A stretch of 64,000 nucleotides of DNA from Pseudomonas fluorescens. GTDB taxonomy: Bacteria; Pseudomonadota; Gammaproteobacteria; Pseudomonadales; Pseudomonadaceae. The stretch lies in assembly GCF_902497895.1 (NCBI RefSeq), contig NZ_CABVHQ010000022.1, positions 24,818 through 88,817 on the forward strand. Direction: 5' to 3'. Each line of letters opens with the position of its first letter. Positions within the stretch are counted from its first letter, which is position 1. Of this stretch, positions 45,300 through 54,881 are shown one piece after another. Below the pieces are notes generated by a model, which had not been told where the DNA came from, made no database searches, and worked only from the letters and a program-made list of their open reading frames with translations. The position numbers and the translations under genes were made by a program.

Positions 45300-47253
45300 C
45301 TGGAGCCTCCCATTGACTGATTTCAATAGGGTGCGTTTTCTCACGCCACTTTATCGTCTGGGAATAGTACGTTCTGCCTTCGACTTTGGCGCTCACTTTG
45401 CCCATCGGAGCGATATTCGCGTTGTTGTTAAAAGCAGCATTGCCCGCCGCTCCTGTGCTGTCAGTGATGCTCTCGGTATACTGCACACCAATGCCTCTTG
45501 CGCCACTCCACTTTACAACCGCCCCTTCCAAAGGTTTTCCGGCCGCATCGAAGACCCACACAGTCACCCTCACACTGGAAGAAAATGATGGATTGAGCGG
45601 CGAGGCGCTAACACCCGATGCACGAAACCATATGGCCCTCGACTTGCCAACGCACTTTGCTTCCAGACGAATTTGGTTTGCGTAATCAAGTCCATCCGCA
45701 GGCGCCGTAAAACTGTTCAAACAATATCCACTTGCATCCGTTTTTCCAGAAGTCTCGTCCAGCGTCAGGCCCCCTCCAATTTGCCACTCGACATCGGCAC
45801 CAGAGGCAGGGAAACCGTATTCATCTTGTACGTTCAGGGTAAGGCCGACTCTATCGTTCGGGTTCAAACCCACTTGAGTGGAGATAAGCCTCAGGAAAAA
45901 GGGATTTGTCACCAGCCTCCGGGCAGGTTCCGAGAGATTACCTGTCACGTCAAAGGCCCTGACACTAAAGATGTAACCCATATTTTTCAGCAAATCTTTC
46001 ATCGTGTAGCGGGTCTGATCGGTTGTATCAGACAACACTTCATCGTCTGACAAGGTGCTCACACGGACGGCATAGCCTTTGACCCCAATATTATCCTCAG
46101 ACGGATCCCAGGCCACAGTCAACCAGGTCACGTCATCGATCACCCTCAGGTTTGTCGGAATCGTTGGCGCCTGACGATCACCAGGTGACACGTCAAGGGA
46201 ACTGACGTCGGAGAGATTGCCCGCCGCGTCGTAGGCGCGGACTGCGCAGTAATAAACAACCCCGGGTTGCAGGCCGGTCACTGTGTAGCTGGTCGTTTGA
46301 ATATCGGTCTGGGTTCCGTCCGGGCTGAAAAACCGATAACCCGTCACTCCGACATTGTCCGTCGATACGTCCCAGCCCAGGGTCACCGAGGTGTAGGTAC
46401 TGCTGAGCAAACGCAAGCCGGGTGGCCGTGCCGGCGGCTCACGATCAGGATTAGGCGTACTTTGTGCCTCAGCCTGCGAGACGTTACCGGCCGCATCCCG
46501 AGCGCGTACCGAAAAACTGAAGTACGCGCCTGCCGGGTTGCGCACCACAAAGCTGGTTTGCACGATGGTGTCGACCACCGTGTCATTGACCGAAATCTCG
46601 TAACCGGTCACCCCATTTGCCCCGTCCCAAGTGAATGTAACGCTCGACGGTGTTGTGGCTACAACCTCAAGGTTGGTGGGTGGATTTGGCGGCGTTGCAG
46701 TGGCTGCCTCAGAAAGACTTCCAGATGTAGTCATGGCCCTGACTTGAAAGGTGTGGGAGGTAGCGTTCATCAACCCAGTAACCAGATAATCAAGCCCACG
46801 AACAGAAGCAACGAATTCTTCATCGCAATAGATCACATAGGCAGAAATCGGGACGGTTGTGGGCGGTGCGGTCCAGCTCAACGAAGCCGATGTGCCTGTG
46901 ATCCTGCGGACTCGCAGGTTGCCTGGTTTGCCGGGACTTATACCAATGTGAGCCTCGCTCGGCTGCGACCGGTTATTGCCTGCCGCCATCGCGTAGACAG
47001 AAAGGCTGTACTCGACATCAGCTTTCAGACCCGTTATTTCACAGGGCGGCCGGGACACGGTCACTGTGTCGATGCCGTCGCCAGACACTTCATATCCCAC
47101 TGCATCAGGGCACAAATGACACGTCGAGTAGGGCTCATCCCAGGTCAGGAGCGCTGTCGTAGGGTTGGTTCTTCTCCCCTGCAGATTGCCCGGACTGCAG
47201 ATCTGCCAGGTGGTGGCCGAGGTTTCCGAGAGGCTATTCGAGAATTGGGTCAT
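45292..47253 (-). CDS. Fibronectin type III / Ig-like repeat protein
   Basis: A 653-residue protein built of five fibronectin type III domains (about 20-105, 108-187, 190-266, 274-356, 362-448) and two Ig-like (Big_1-type) domains (about 455-545 and 550-640). [13 protein letters not shown] and [13 protein letters not shown] are typical repeat ends. No signal peptide, membrane helix, catalytic domain or LPxTG-like anchor is visible, so how and whether it is exported is unclear. Base composition is less GC-rich than neighbouring genes. The ATG at 47253 follows GGGAG; an upstream in-frame start at 47313 lacks a site. A carbohydrate- or surface-binding role is a guess. Confidence 0.82.
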   Translation of the reverse strand: MTQFSNSLSETSATTWQICSPGNLQGRRTNPTTALLTWDEPYSTCHLCPDAVGYEVSGDGIDTVTVSRPPCEITGLKADVEYSLSVYAMAAGNNRSQPSEAHIGISPGKPGNLRVRRITGTSASLSWTAPPTTVPISAYVIYCDEEFVASVRGLDYLVTGLMNATSHTFQVRAMTTSGSLSEAATATPPNPPTNLEVVATTPSSVTFTWDGANGVTGYEISVNDTVVDTIVQTSFVVRNPAGAYFSFSVRARDAAGNVSQAEAQSTPNPDREPPARPPGLRLLSSTYTSVTLGWDVSTDNVGVTGYRFFSPDGTQTDIQTTSYTVTGLQPGVVYYCAVRAYDAAGNLSDVSSLDVSPGDRQAPTIPTNLRVIDDVTWLTVAWDPSEDNIGVKGYAVRVSTLSDDEVLSDTTDQTRYTMKDLLKNMGYIFSVRAFDVTGNLSEPARRLVTNPFFLRLISTQVGLNPNDRVGLTLNVQDEYGFPASGADVEWQIGGGLTLDETSGKTDASGYCLNSFTAPADGLDYANQIRLEAKCVGKSRAIWFRASGVSASPLNPSFSSSVRVTVWVFDAAGKPLEGAVVKWSGARGIGVQYTESITDSTGAAGNAAFNNNANIAPMGKVSAKVEGRTYYSQTIKWREKTHPIEISQWEAPVN

Positions 47254-47727
47254 GTTCGCGCTCCCTGCGTAGTTAATGTCAGTACTTCTACGCTTATAAA
47301 GTCGCGACCACACCTCACAGAACTGCTAGTTGCATTCGGTTTTAATGTGTGCCTTCCCTACACGATAAGCGCGGATATTGCTGGGGTCAGCGTGGTTGAG
47401 TTTGTGAGCGTAAGGCCCTCATGGTCGCCCCAGTGCTAAATCCTGTCGCCGCAGAGCGCTTTGCGCGGGTTTCTTGCCGGTAAGTCATGATGCAATCTCC
47501 AAAGACTCACCGGCCTGGTGTGGGAGCGGGCTTGCTCGCGATGCAGACGCCGCGGTCTATCAGGTGAATCGTGTCATCGTTCATCACGAGCAAGCCCGCA
47601 CATTAGATTTTCTTTGCATCAAGCGAGTGTTCCCTTAGCTTGCCCGCGATATAGGTAGTCCGGCTGCAACTTTTCTTTCACTCCCTCCTTCATCCCTCTT
47701 GACGACCTATTGGGTTTTGGTGTCTTC
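47254..47727. other. Intergenic region between the Fn3 gene and ptxS
   Basis: About 470 bases holding the promoter region of the Fn3 gene, a family V repeat pair and the approach to the PtxS operator. No convincing gene is seen. Confidence 0.6.
47519..47602. repeat. REP family V inverted pair
   Basis: TGTGGGAGCGGGCTTGCTCG and a facing CGAGCAAGCCCGCACA arm, with a 40-base spacer. Confidence 0.8.
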
Positions 47728-47741
47728 TGAAACCGGTTTCA
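47728..47741. promoter_or_regulatory. PtxS operator upstream of ptxS
   Basis: TGAAACCGGTTTCA, a perfect 14-bp palindrome and the published PtxS binding sequence, 50 bases before the ptxS start. It implies autorepression relieved by 2-ketogluconate. Confidence 0.92.
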
Positions 47742-47791
47742 GCGAAGACAGCCGCTGCATCCCGATAACTCCAATAAAAAGGTCGTGCACC

Positions 47792-48832
47792 GTGAACACT
47801 TTCTCCGCCGCCCAACGCAGCCGCGTGACCATGCTCGATGTCGCCGAACGCGCCGGGGTCTCCAAGGCCAGCGTGTCGCGTTTTATCGGTGAAGACCGCG
47901 CCCTGCTCTCCGATGCCATTGCCTTGCGCATCGAGCAGGCGATCAGCGAGCTGGGTTATCGCCCGAACCAGATGGCCCGCGGCCTGAAACGCGGGCGCAC
48001 CCGTCTGATCGGCATGTTGGTGGCCGATATCCGCAACCCTTATTCGATTGCCGTGATGCATGGCGTGGAAACCGCCTGCCGCCAGCACGGCTACAGCCTG
48101 GTGGTGTGCAACACCGACCGCGATGACGAGCAGGAACGCCAGCATCTGGCGGCGCTGCGCTCGTACAACATCGAAGGTTTGATCGTGAACACCCTGGGCC
48201 GTCATCCGGACCAATTGCGCGAACTGCACCGGGAAATGCCCATGGTGCTGGTGGATCGCAAGGTCGAGCAGTTGCACAGCGATCTGGTCGGACTGGACAA
48301 CTCCGCTGCGGTCCACACCGCCCTGGCGCACCTGGAAGAGCAAGGCTATCGCGACGTGCTGATGGTCAGCGAACCCTATGACGGCACCAGCTCGCGGATC
48401 GAACGGGTCAGCAGCTTCACCTCCGAAATTATTCAACGCCCGACCCTGCATGGCGCTGTGGTCGAGACTGGCGCTGAGCTGACGGCGCGTCTGCAAGCCT
48501 TTCTCGCCACTCCCGGCCCCGGCGCGAAAGCCCTGTTCTGCGCCAACGGTATTGCCGCACTGGCCGCGACGACTGCGCTGCGCGAGCTGGGTTGCCGGTT
48601 GTTCGAGGAGATTGGTTTGATCGCCCTGGATGACCTGGACTGGTACCCGCTGGTAGGCAGCGGCATTACTGCCCTCGCCCAACCGACCGAAGCTATTGGC
48701 GCCAGTGCGTTTGATTGTCTGCTCAAGCGCTTGCGCGGGGATGACGGGCCGGTGCGAACCCTGGATTTTGCTGCGCAGTTGATGGTTCGGGGATCGACGC
48801 AATTGAAGAGCGTGCAGCAACACCCTTCGTAG
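47792..48832 (+). CDS. ptxS: LacI-family repressor of 2-ketogluconate utilisation
   Basis: A 346-residue LacI-type regulator. The N-terminal helix-turn-helix reads VTMLDVAERAGVSKASVSRF (about 13-32), the hinge helix NQMARGLKRGRT follows, and a periplasmic-binding-protein-like effector domain starts at about 65. The GTG at 47792 gives the normal N-terminus, and upstream in-frame starts would overrun the operator. Operators in front of itself and of kguE, plus the adjacent kgu genes, identify it. Its TAG stop lies inside a 15-base tandem duplication (CAACACCCTTCGTAG at 48818 and 48833) whose end is the first bases of a REP element. Confidence 0.93.
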   Translation: MNTFSAAQRSRVTMLDVAERAGVSKASVSRFIGEDRALLSDAIALRIEQAISELGYRPNQMARGLKRGRTRLIGMLVADIRNPYSIAVMHGVETACRQHGYSLVVCNTDRDDEQERQHLAALRSYNIEGLIVNTLGRHPDQLRELHREMPMVLVDRKVEQLHSDLVGLDNSAAVHTALAHLEEQGYRDVLMVSEPYDGTSSRIERVSSFTSEIIQRPTLHGAVVETGAELTARLQAFLATPGPGAKALFCANGIAALAATTALRELGCRLFEEIGLIALDDLDWYPLVGSGITALAQPTEAIGASAFDCLLKRLRGDDGPVRTLDFAAQLMVRGSTQLKSVQQHPS

Positions 48833-48842
48833 CAACACCCTT

Positions 48843-48974
48843 CGTAGCAGCTGCCGAAGGCTGCGTTCGGTGGCGTAGCCGCCGTAAAACCTGCCATCGC
48901 GGTAGCTCAAGTACAACGCGGTAGCTGGATTACGACTGCTGCGCAGCCGAACGCAGGCTTCGCCAGCTGCTACG
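48843..48974. repeat. REP family I inverted pair
   Basis: CGTAGCAGCTGCCGAAGGC and GGCTTCGCCAGCTGCTACG-type arms between ptxS and kguE. Confidence 0.85.
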
Positions 48975-49007
48975 GGACATCGGCGCAGCTATTATTTTGC
49001 ACTAAAA

Positions 49008-49021
49008 TGAAACCGGTTTCA
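49008..49021. promoter_or_regulatory. PtxS operator upstream of kguE
   Basis: A second perfect TGAAACCGGTTTCA, 13 bases before the kguE start. It overlaps the place where the leader begins, suited to blocking transcription of kguEKTD. Confidence 0.92.
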
Positions 49022-49034
49022 GAGGTCAATAACA

Positions 49035-49817
49035 ATGAATACATCACCTGTCTCCATTAGCCTTTCCAGCTACGGCGCCGATCTGGTTCGCCAGCGTGGG
49101 CAACTGGCATTCGTCGAGGTACTGGCCAGGGCCGGGGCTACACGCATCGAATGGCGTGAAGAACTGCTCACCGCCGAAGACCCGCGGGAACTGGCCCGGG
49201 CCATCGAACAACAGGGCCTTGAGGCGGTGTTTTCTTCGCCGCTGGAGCTTTGGGTCGCTGGTCGGTGGCAACCCAATCCGTTGCTGGCCGCAACCTTGAA
49301 ACGGGCACAATCCTTCGGCGCAAAATGGTTGAAGGTCTCGTTGGGTTACTTCACCGACAACAACGATCTCGACAGTCTTGCCGCCTGTCTGGCGCAGCAC
49401 CCTGTCCAGCTGCTGGTGGAAAACGACCAGACCATCCGGGGCGGACGCATCGAGCCATTCCAGCGATTTTTTGCCCAGGTCGAACAACACCAGCTGCCGG
49501 TGCAAATGACCTTCGATATCGGCAACTGGCACTGGCAGGACCAATCGGCCGCCACCGCCGCGCGCCTGCTCGGCCGGCATGTCGGCTACGTGCATTGCAA
49601 GGCCGTCACCCGCAGGGCCGACAGCAAGCTGGTGGCGATCCCGCCCGGCCCCGACGATTTACATCAGTGGGAACAACTGCTGCGGCATATGACCCAAGGC
49701 GTTACCCGAGCGGCGGAATACCCGCTGCAAGCCGATGATCTGCTGCAATTGACCACCGAGCATGTTGCCGTCCTCGCCCGACTGGGCCAGACCCACTTGG
49801 AGAGCGCCCATGTCTGA
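49035..49817 (+). CDS. kguE: 2-ketogluconate utilisation protein KguE (TIM-barrel epimerase-like)
   Basis: A 260-residue xylose-isomerase-like TIM-barrel protein. [15 protein letters not shown] lies at about 31-45, [17 protein letters not shown] near 127-143, and [11 protein letters not shown] near 160-170 with likely metal-binding acidic and His residues. It is the first gene of the PtxS-controlled kguEKTD operon. Its reaction is not well defined; it is usually annotated as an epimerase. The last eight bases overlap the start of kguK. Confidence 0.9.
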   Translation: MNTSPVSISLSSYGADLVRQRGQLAFVEVLARAGATRIEWREELLTAEDPRELARAIEQQGLEAVFSSPLELWVAGRWQPNPLLAATLKRAQSFGAKWLKVSLGYFTDNNDLDSLAACLAQHPVQLLVENDQTIRGGRIEPFQRFFAQVEQHQLPVQMTFDIGNWHWQDQSAATAARLLGRHVGYVHCKAVTRRADSKLVAIPPGPDDLHQWEQLLRHMTQGVTRAAEYPLQADDLLQLTTEHVAVLARLGQTHLESAHV

Positions 49818-50796
49818 GATCGATATCCTGTCGTTCGGCGAAACCATGGCCATGTTCGTCGCCGAGCAAACCGGCGACCTGGCGCAGGTCCGGAACTTTC
49901 ACAAACGCATCGCCGGGGCCGACAGCAACGTCGCCATCGGCCTGTCGCGGCTGGGCTTCAAGGTGGCCTGGTTGAGCCGGGTCGGCGCCGACTCCCTGGG
50001 GCGCTTCGTGCTCGATACGCTGCAAGGCGAAGGTCTGGACTGCGCCCATGTCCAGGTCGATCCGTTGCACCCGACCGGCTTTCAGTTCAAGTCCCGCGAA
50101 GAGGCTGGCGCGGATCCCCAGGTGGAGTACTTCCGCCGGGGTTCGGCCGCCAGTCATCTGTCGATCGAAGGGATCCACCCGCAGCTGCTGCAGGCCCGGC
50201 ACCTGCATGCGACCGGCATCCCGCCGGCGCTGTCGGACACGGCCCGTGAGCTGTCCCGCGAGCTAATGACGCAAATGCGCGCGGCCGGTCGCAGCGTGTC
50301 GTTCGATCCTAATCTGCGTCCGGCCCTGTGGGCCAGCGAGCAACAGATGATCACTGAAATCAACCAGCTGGCCGCCCTCGCCCACTGGGTCCTGCCGGGA
50401 TTGAGTGAAGGTCGCTTGCTCACCGGCTTCGAAGACCCGGCCGACATCGCCGCGTTCTATCTGGACCGGGGCGCCGAAGCCGTGGCGATCAAGCTCGGTG
50501 CTCACGGCGCTTACTACCGGACCCCTCTGGATCAGGGTTTTGTCGCGGCGGTGCCGGTGGCCCAGGTGATCGATACTGTCGGTGCCGGCGATGGTTTTGC
50601 AGTGGGCATGATCAGTGCGCTGCTGGAGAACCACAGCTTCAGCGACGCAGTGCAGCGTGCCAACTGGATCGGCAGCCGCGCGGTACAGAGCCGTGGGGAT
50701 ATGGAGGGGTTGCCGACCCGATCCGAAATGTCTGTCGAATTTGAGGCCGCCATCGCGAGCAAGCTCGCTCCCACAGGGGATCTGTGTTGCACCTGA
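49810..50796 (+). CDS. kguK: 2-dehydrogluconate kinase
   Basis: A 328-residue PfkB-family sugar kinase. It opens SFGETMAMF, with [15 protein letters not shown] around 38-52 and the catalytic signature [13 protein letters not shown] (about 257-269) near the end. It phosphorylates 2-ketogluconate to 2-keto-6-phosphogluconate in the cytoplasm. The ATG at 49810 overlaps kguE by eight bases. The C-terminal residues [15 protein letters not shown] are encoded by a family V REP arm, so the natural stop has been displaced. Confidence 0.92.
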   Translation: MSEIDILSFGETMAMFVAEQTGDLAQVRNFHKRIAGADSNVAIGLSRLGFKVAWLSRVGADSLGRFVLDTLQGEGLDCAHVQVDPLHPTGFQFKSREEAGADPQVEYFRRGSAASHLSIEGIHPQLLQARHLHATGIPPALSDTARELSRELMTQMRAAGRSVSFDPNLRPALWASEQQMITEINQLAALAHWVLPGLSEGRLLTGFEDPADIAAFYLDRGAEAVAIKLGAHGAYYRTPLDQGFVAAVPVAQVIDTVGAGDGFAVGMISALLENHSFSDAVQRANWIGSRAVQSRGDMEGLPTRSEMSVEFEAAIASKLAPTGDLCCT

Positions 50797-50827
50797 ATCC
50801 AATGTGGGAGCGAGCTTGCTCGCGATG
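50751..50827. repeat. REP family V inverted pair overlapping the kguK 3' end
   Basis: CATCGCGAGCAAGCTCGCTC and GAGCGAGCTTGCTCGCGATG face each other. The left arm is translated as the kguK tail. Confidence 0.9.
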
Positions 50828-50906
50828 AGGCCCTACCAGCCTCCACAAAAACTGAAACAACCCCGTTACCTGCTGCGACAAAAACAACAAGCTCAGGAGC
50901 ACTATC

Positions 50907-52205
50907 ATGCAAACGCCCAAACTCGCCACCCGCCGCTGGTGGTACATCATGCCCATTGTGTTCATCACCTATAGCCTGGCGTATCTGGACCGGGCCAATT
51001 ATGGCTTCGCCGCCGCCTCCGGGATGGCCGCCGACCTGATGATCACCCCGGGGCTGTCGTCGTTGCTCGGCGCGCTGTTTTTCCTCGGTTACTTTTTCTT
51101 CCAGATCCCAGGCGCGATCTACGCGCAGAAAAACAGCGTGAAGAAGCTGATCTTCGTCAGCCTGATTCTCTGGGGCAGCCTGGCGACCCTGACCGGGATC
51201 GTCTCCAACGCCTACTGGCTGATCGTCATCCGCTTCCTTCTCGGGGTGGTCGAAGCCGCGGTGATGCCGGCGATGCTGGTGTACCTCTGTCACTGGTTCA
51301 CCCGTGCCGAACGCTCGCGAGCCAATACCTTTCTGATCCTCGGCAACCCGGTGACCATGCTCTGGATGTCGGTGGTCTCCGGTTATCTGGTGCAGCACTA
51401 CAGCTGGCGCTGGATGTTCATCATCGAAGGCCTGCCGGCGGTGCTCTGGGCGTTTATCTGGTGGCGCCTGGCCGATGATCGTCCGGCCGACGCCAAATGG
51501 CTGAGCGAGACCGAGAAGCAGGACCTGCAAAGCGCACTGGCCGCCGAACAGGTCGGGATCAAAGCAGTGAAAAACTACGCCGAGGCCTTCCGTTCGCCGA
51601 AGGTGATCATCCTTGCGCTGCAGTTCTTCTGCTGGAGCATCGGTGTCTACGGCTTCGTGCTGTGGCTGCCGTCGATTCTCAAGCAGGGTGCGCAGATGGA
51701 CATGATCGAGGCTGGCTGGCTGTCGGCGCTGCCCTATCTGGCGGCGGTGATTGCGATGCTGTTGGTGTCCTGGGGTTCGGACAAGATTCAGCGGCGTAAA
51801 CGTTTTGTCTGGCCACCGCTGTTGATCGCGTCCATCGCGTTCTACGGTTCCTACGCCCTCGGCGCCGAGCATTTCTGGTGGTCCTACAGCTTGCTGGTAA
51901 TTGCCGGGGCTTGCATGTACGCGCCTTACGGACCGTTTTTCGCCATCGTCCCGGAAATCCTCCCGGCCAACGTCGCCGGTGGCGCCATGGCCTTGATCAA
52001 CAGCATGGGCGCCCTCGGTTCGTTCGGCGGCTCGTATCTGGTCGGTTACCTGAACAGCTCCACCGGTTCGCCCGGCGCGTCTTACCTGTTGATGAGCGGC
52101 GCGTTGCTGCTGTCAGTGGTGCTGACGCTGTTCCTCAAGCCCGGGGCCAGCGATCGAGCGTTGCCCAAGATCACGCCGAGTCGTTCCGTGGCTGCGCATT
52201 CCTGA
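50907..52205 (+). CDS. kguT: 2-ketogluconate transporter (MFS)
   Basis: A 432-residue major facilitator of the anion:cation symporter (hexuronate/phthalate) group with twelve helices. The signature YLDRANYGFAAA (about residues 26-37), the RFLLGVVEAAVMPAMLVYL block (about 111-129) and a late cytoplasmic loop are visible. It takes up 2-ketogluconate, the substrate of KguK. The ATG follows CAGGAG. It is separated from kguK by the REP pair, so that hairpin lies inside the transcript and could influence relative expression. Confidence 0.93.
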   Translation: MQTPKLATRRWWYIMPIVFITYSLAYLDRANYGFAAASGMAADLMITPGLSSLLGALFFLGYFFFQIPGAIYAQKNSVKKLIFVSLILWGSLATLTGIVSNAYWLIVIRFLLGVVEAAVMPAMLVYLCHWFTRAERSRANTFLILGNPVTMLWMSVVSGYLVQHYSWRWMFIIEGLPAVLWAFIWWRLADDRPADAKWLSETEKQDLQSALAAEQVGIKAVKNYAEAFRSPKVIILALQFFCWSIGVYGFVLWLPSILKQGAQMDMIEAGWLSALPYLAAVIAMLLVSWGSDKIQRRKRFVWPPLLIASIAFYGSYALGAEHFWWSYSLLVIAGACMYAPYGPFFAIVPEILPANVAGGAMALINSMGALGSFGGSYLVGYLNSSTGSPGASYLLMSGALLLSVVLTLFLKPGASDRALPKITPSRSVAAHS

Positions 52206-52226
52206 ATTGAACTGAAGGTGAACCCG

Positions 52227-53219
52227 ATGAAAAAGCACGTCGTCCTCTACAAGAAACTCTCGCCCGAGTTGATGGCCCGTTTGCATGAACAGGTCCAGGT
52301 GACCTTGATCGACAAGCTTGACAGCGATGGTCTGATGCGCCTGCGCGACGCCCTCCCCGGTGCCCAGGGTCTACTGGGTGCCAGCCTGCGGCTGGATGCC
52401 GGGTTGCTCGATCTGGCGCCCCATCTGGAAGCCGTTGCCAGCATCTCGGTGGGCGTCGACAACTACGACATCGATTACCTGACCCGGCGCAATATCCTGC
52501 TCAGCAATACCCCTGACGTCTTGACCGAAACCACTGCCGACACCGGTTTCGCCCTGATCCTGGCCACGGCGCGGCGGGTGGTCGAACTGGCCAATCTGGT
52601 GCGTGCCGGACAGTGGAACCAGAACATCGGGCCGATGCATTTTGGCAGCGACGTGCACGGCAAGACCCTCGGCATCATCGGCATGGGGCGGATCGGCGAG
52701 GCGCTGGCGCAACGTGGGCATTTCGGTTTCGGCATGCCGGTGATCTACCACAGCCAGTCAGCGAAACCTGTCGTAGAGAAGCGCTTCAATGCCCAGTACC
52801 GCAGCCTGCCGGAGTTGTTGCAGCAGGCGGATTTCATCTGCCTGACCTTGCCGCTGACGGCCGAGACCGAAGGCCTGATCGGTGCCAGGGAGTTTGCGTT
52901 GATGCGTGCGGAAAGCATTTTCATCAATATTTCCCGGGGCAAGGTGGTCAATGAAGCGGCGCTGATCGTTGCACTGCAACAGCGGCAGATCCGCGCGGCC
53001 GGGCTGGATGTGTTCGAGCGCGAACCGCTGGAGCATGATTCGCCGTTGCTGCAGTTGAACAATGTGGTGGCGACGCCGCATATCGGTTCCGCCACCCATG
53101 AAACCCGTGAGGCCATGGCGCGGTGTGCGGTGGATAATCTGCTGGCGGCATTGGCTGGTGAGCGGCCGGAGAATCTGGTGAATGGGTCAGTGTGGGAGAG
53201 GAGATTGAAGGCGGTCTGA
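52227..53219 (+). CDS. kguD: 2-keto-6-phosphogluconate reductase
   Basis: A 330-residue D-isomer-specific 2-hydroxyacid dehydrogenase. ISVGVDNYD is near 73-81, the cofactor loop GIIGMGRIGEAL near 149-160, the catalytic Arg in INISRGKVVNE, a Glu in FEREPLEHDSPL and the His in TPHIGSATHETR. It reduces the KguK product to 6-phosphogluconate, feeding the Entner-Doudoroff pathway. I chose the ATG at 52227, with GAAGGTG at good distance, over the GTG inside that site. It is the last gene of the operon. Confidence 0.92.
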   Translation: MKKHVVLYKKLSPELMARLHEQVQVTLIDKLDSDGLMRLRDALPGAQGLLGASLRLDAGLLDLAPHLEAVASISVGVDNYDIDYLTRRNILLSNTPDVLTETTADTGFALILATARRVVELANLVRAGQWNQNIGPMHFGSDVHGKTLGIIGMGRIGEALAQRGHFGFGMPVIYHSQSAKPVVEKRFNAQYRSLPELLQQADFICLTLPLTAETEGLIGAREFALMRAESIFINISRGKVVNEAALIVALQQRQIRAAGLDVFEREPLEHDSPLLQLNNVVATPHIGSATHETREAMARCAVDNLLAALAGERPENLVNGSVWERRLKAV

Positions 53220-53238
53220 TATTCCGTCGTACGCGATC

Positions 53239-53385
53239 CGTAGCAGCTGCCGAGCCTGCGAGGCTGCGTTCGGCTGCGCAGCAGTCGTAAAATCAGGCAC
53301 TGCGGTCTTCCAGACAAACCGGGGAAGCCGGATTTACGACCGCTACGCGGCCGAACGCAGCCTCGCAGGCTCGGCAGCTGCTACG
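53239..53385. repeat. REP family I inverted pair
   Basis: CGTAGCAGCTGCCGAGCCTG and CAGGCTCGGCAGCTGCTACG arms, nearly perfect, lie between kguD and the convergent aminotransferase gene. Confidence 0.88.
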
Positions 53386-53401
53386 GGTGCCCGCCTGACA
53401 A

Positions 53402-54592
53402 TCAAACCAACGGCCGCTGCTCCAACAACTCCCCCGCACACCGCACGATCCGCCGACAGGCCTCGGCCAACCGCTGCTGATCCACCACCAGGCCAATGCG
53501 GATATGCCCCGCCGCACTCGGCCCGAACGCCTCCCCGGCCAGCACCGACACGCCGTACCCTTCCAGAAGGCGCTCGGCAAAGGCCTGGGCGCCGAGGCCG
53601 GTTTGACGAATATCGACCATGACGAACATACCGCCATCAGGCTTCACCGCGTCAAGGCCCGGGCAATCATCGAGATGGGCACACACCAGATCCCGACGCT
53701 GACGGTACTCCTCACGCATCTGCGCAAGCTCCGGCAAATCGGCGTCAAGGGCGACCTCGGCCGCCTTCTGCACGAAGTCCGGCAAGCCAAACAGCATGCA
53801 CAGCGACAGATGGATCAAGTGTTCGGCCAACGGCTTCGGACCGACCACCCAGCCGACCCGCCAGCCGCTCATGGCATGCGACTTGGACAGGCTGTTGAGG
53901 GTCGCCGTCCGCTCGGCCATGCCCGGCAGGCTGGCCGGGCTGATGTGCTCGCCCTCGAACAACAGCTCGCTGTACACCTCATCGCTGATCAGCCACAAAT
54001 CATGTTCGATGCACAACTGCGCCAGGGCCTGCCAGATCGGCATCGACAGACTGGCACCCGAGGGATTGTTCGGACTGTTAAGCAGCATGGCCCGGGTCCT
54101 CGGAGTGATCAGCGCGGCAACGTCCGCCGGATCCACCCGAAAGCCATTCTCCGGACGTACCGCCACCGGCACCACCTTGGCCCCGCAGGCACCGAACACC
54201 CCTTCATAGGTCACGTACATCGGTTCGGCGACTATCACCTCATCACCCGGATCGAGCAGGCATTGCACCACTGAATACACCGCGCATTGCGCGCCGGGCA
54301 TGACCACCACGTGATCCCCATCGACCGCCTGACCGCTGCGTCGGCTATGGCGCCGGGCGATGCTGGTGCGCAGCGAGCGGTTGCCACGCACCTCCGAGTA
54401 ATGGGTATCGCCGGCCAACAGGCTGTCGATGGCGGCCTGGACGATCGGTTTCGGGGTGTCGAAATCCGGGTCGCCGATTGACAGCAATAACACGTCGGCG
54501 CCCTGCTCGATCAATTCCAGTGCTCGGTCATGAATCTGCCAGGCCGCGGCTCCGTCGCCGGCGATTCGTTGGGTCAAGGCTGAATAGCGCAT
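53402..54592 (-). CDS. aruH: Arginine:pyruvate transaminase-like aminotransferase
   Basis: A 396-residue fold-type I aminotransferase. LLSIGDPDFDTP is near 36-47, LNSPNNPSGASL near 170-181, and the PLP Lys in NSLSKSHAMSGWRVGW near 233-248. The sequence closely follows what I recall of P. aeruginosa AruH, which transfers the amino group of L-arginine to pyruvate in the arginine transaminase pathway; this match is from memory. The companion aruI and the AruRS regulators are not next to it. The ATG at 54592 follows CAGGAG. Confidence 0.82.
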   Translation of the reverse strand: MRYSALTQRIAGDGAAAWQIHDRALELIEQGADVLLLSIGDPDFDTPKPIVQAAIDSLLAGDTHYSEVRGNRSLRTSIARRHSRRSGQAVDGDHVVVMPGAQCAVYSVVQCLLDPGDEVIVAEPMYVTYEGVFGACGAKVVPVAVRPENGFRVDPADVAALITPRTRAMLLNSPNNPSGASLSMPIWQALAQLCIEHDLWLISDEVYSELLFEGEHISPASLPGMAERTATLNSLSKSHAMSGWRVGWVVGPKPLAEHLIHLSLCMLFGLPDFVQKAAEVALDADLPELAQMREEYRQRRDLVCAHLDDCPGLDAVKPDGGMFVMVDIRQTGLGAQAFAERLLEGYGVSVLAGEAFGPSAAGHIRIGLVVDQQRLAEACRRIVRCAGELLEQRPLV

Positions 54593-54633
54593 GTAGCTCT
54601 CCTGTTGCGCGAACTCCAAGGCTGAACCCTAAC

Positions 54634-54750
54634 TTAAATCACCAAACGCGCCAGCATTGCATTCAAATCCACCGCCAGGCGTGACAGCTCATGGCTGGCC
54701 GCGCTGGTCTGGTTGGCACCGGCCGAGGACTGGCTGACCAGGTCGCGAAT
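54634..54750 (-). pseudogene. C-terminal remnant of a methyl-accepting chemotaxis protein
   Basis: Read on the minus strand, about 38 codons end in a TAA at 54634-54636. They give RDLVSQSSAGANQTSAASHE and then LSRLAVDLNAMLARLVI, the usual tail of Pseudomonas chemoreceptors. The rest of the receptor is missing: upstream sequence bears no relation. It is a clear deletion scar about 40 bases from the aminotransferase start. Confidence 0.82.
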
Positions 54751-54881
54751 GTAGCGACACAGGATGACTCTCGGGTGATGTCGGGCGGCGTGCATCCGTG
54801 CCGTATCCGTTATCAGGAGAGCGTTGCTCCTGATAGCGCCGGGCCGTTGGGGTAATGGAAAGCCGGCCTTACCCCTGTATC

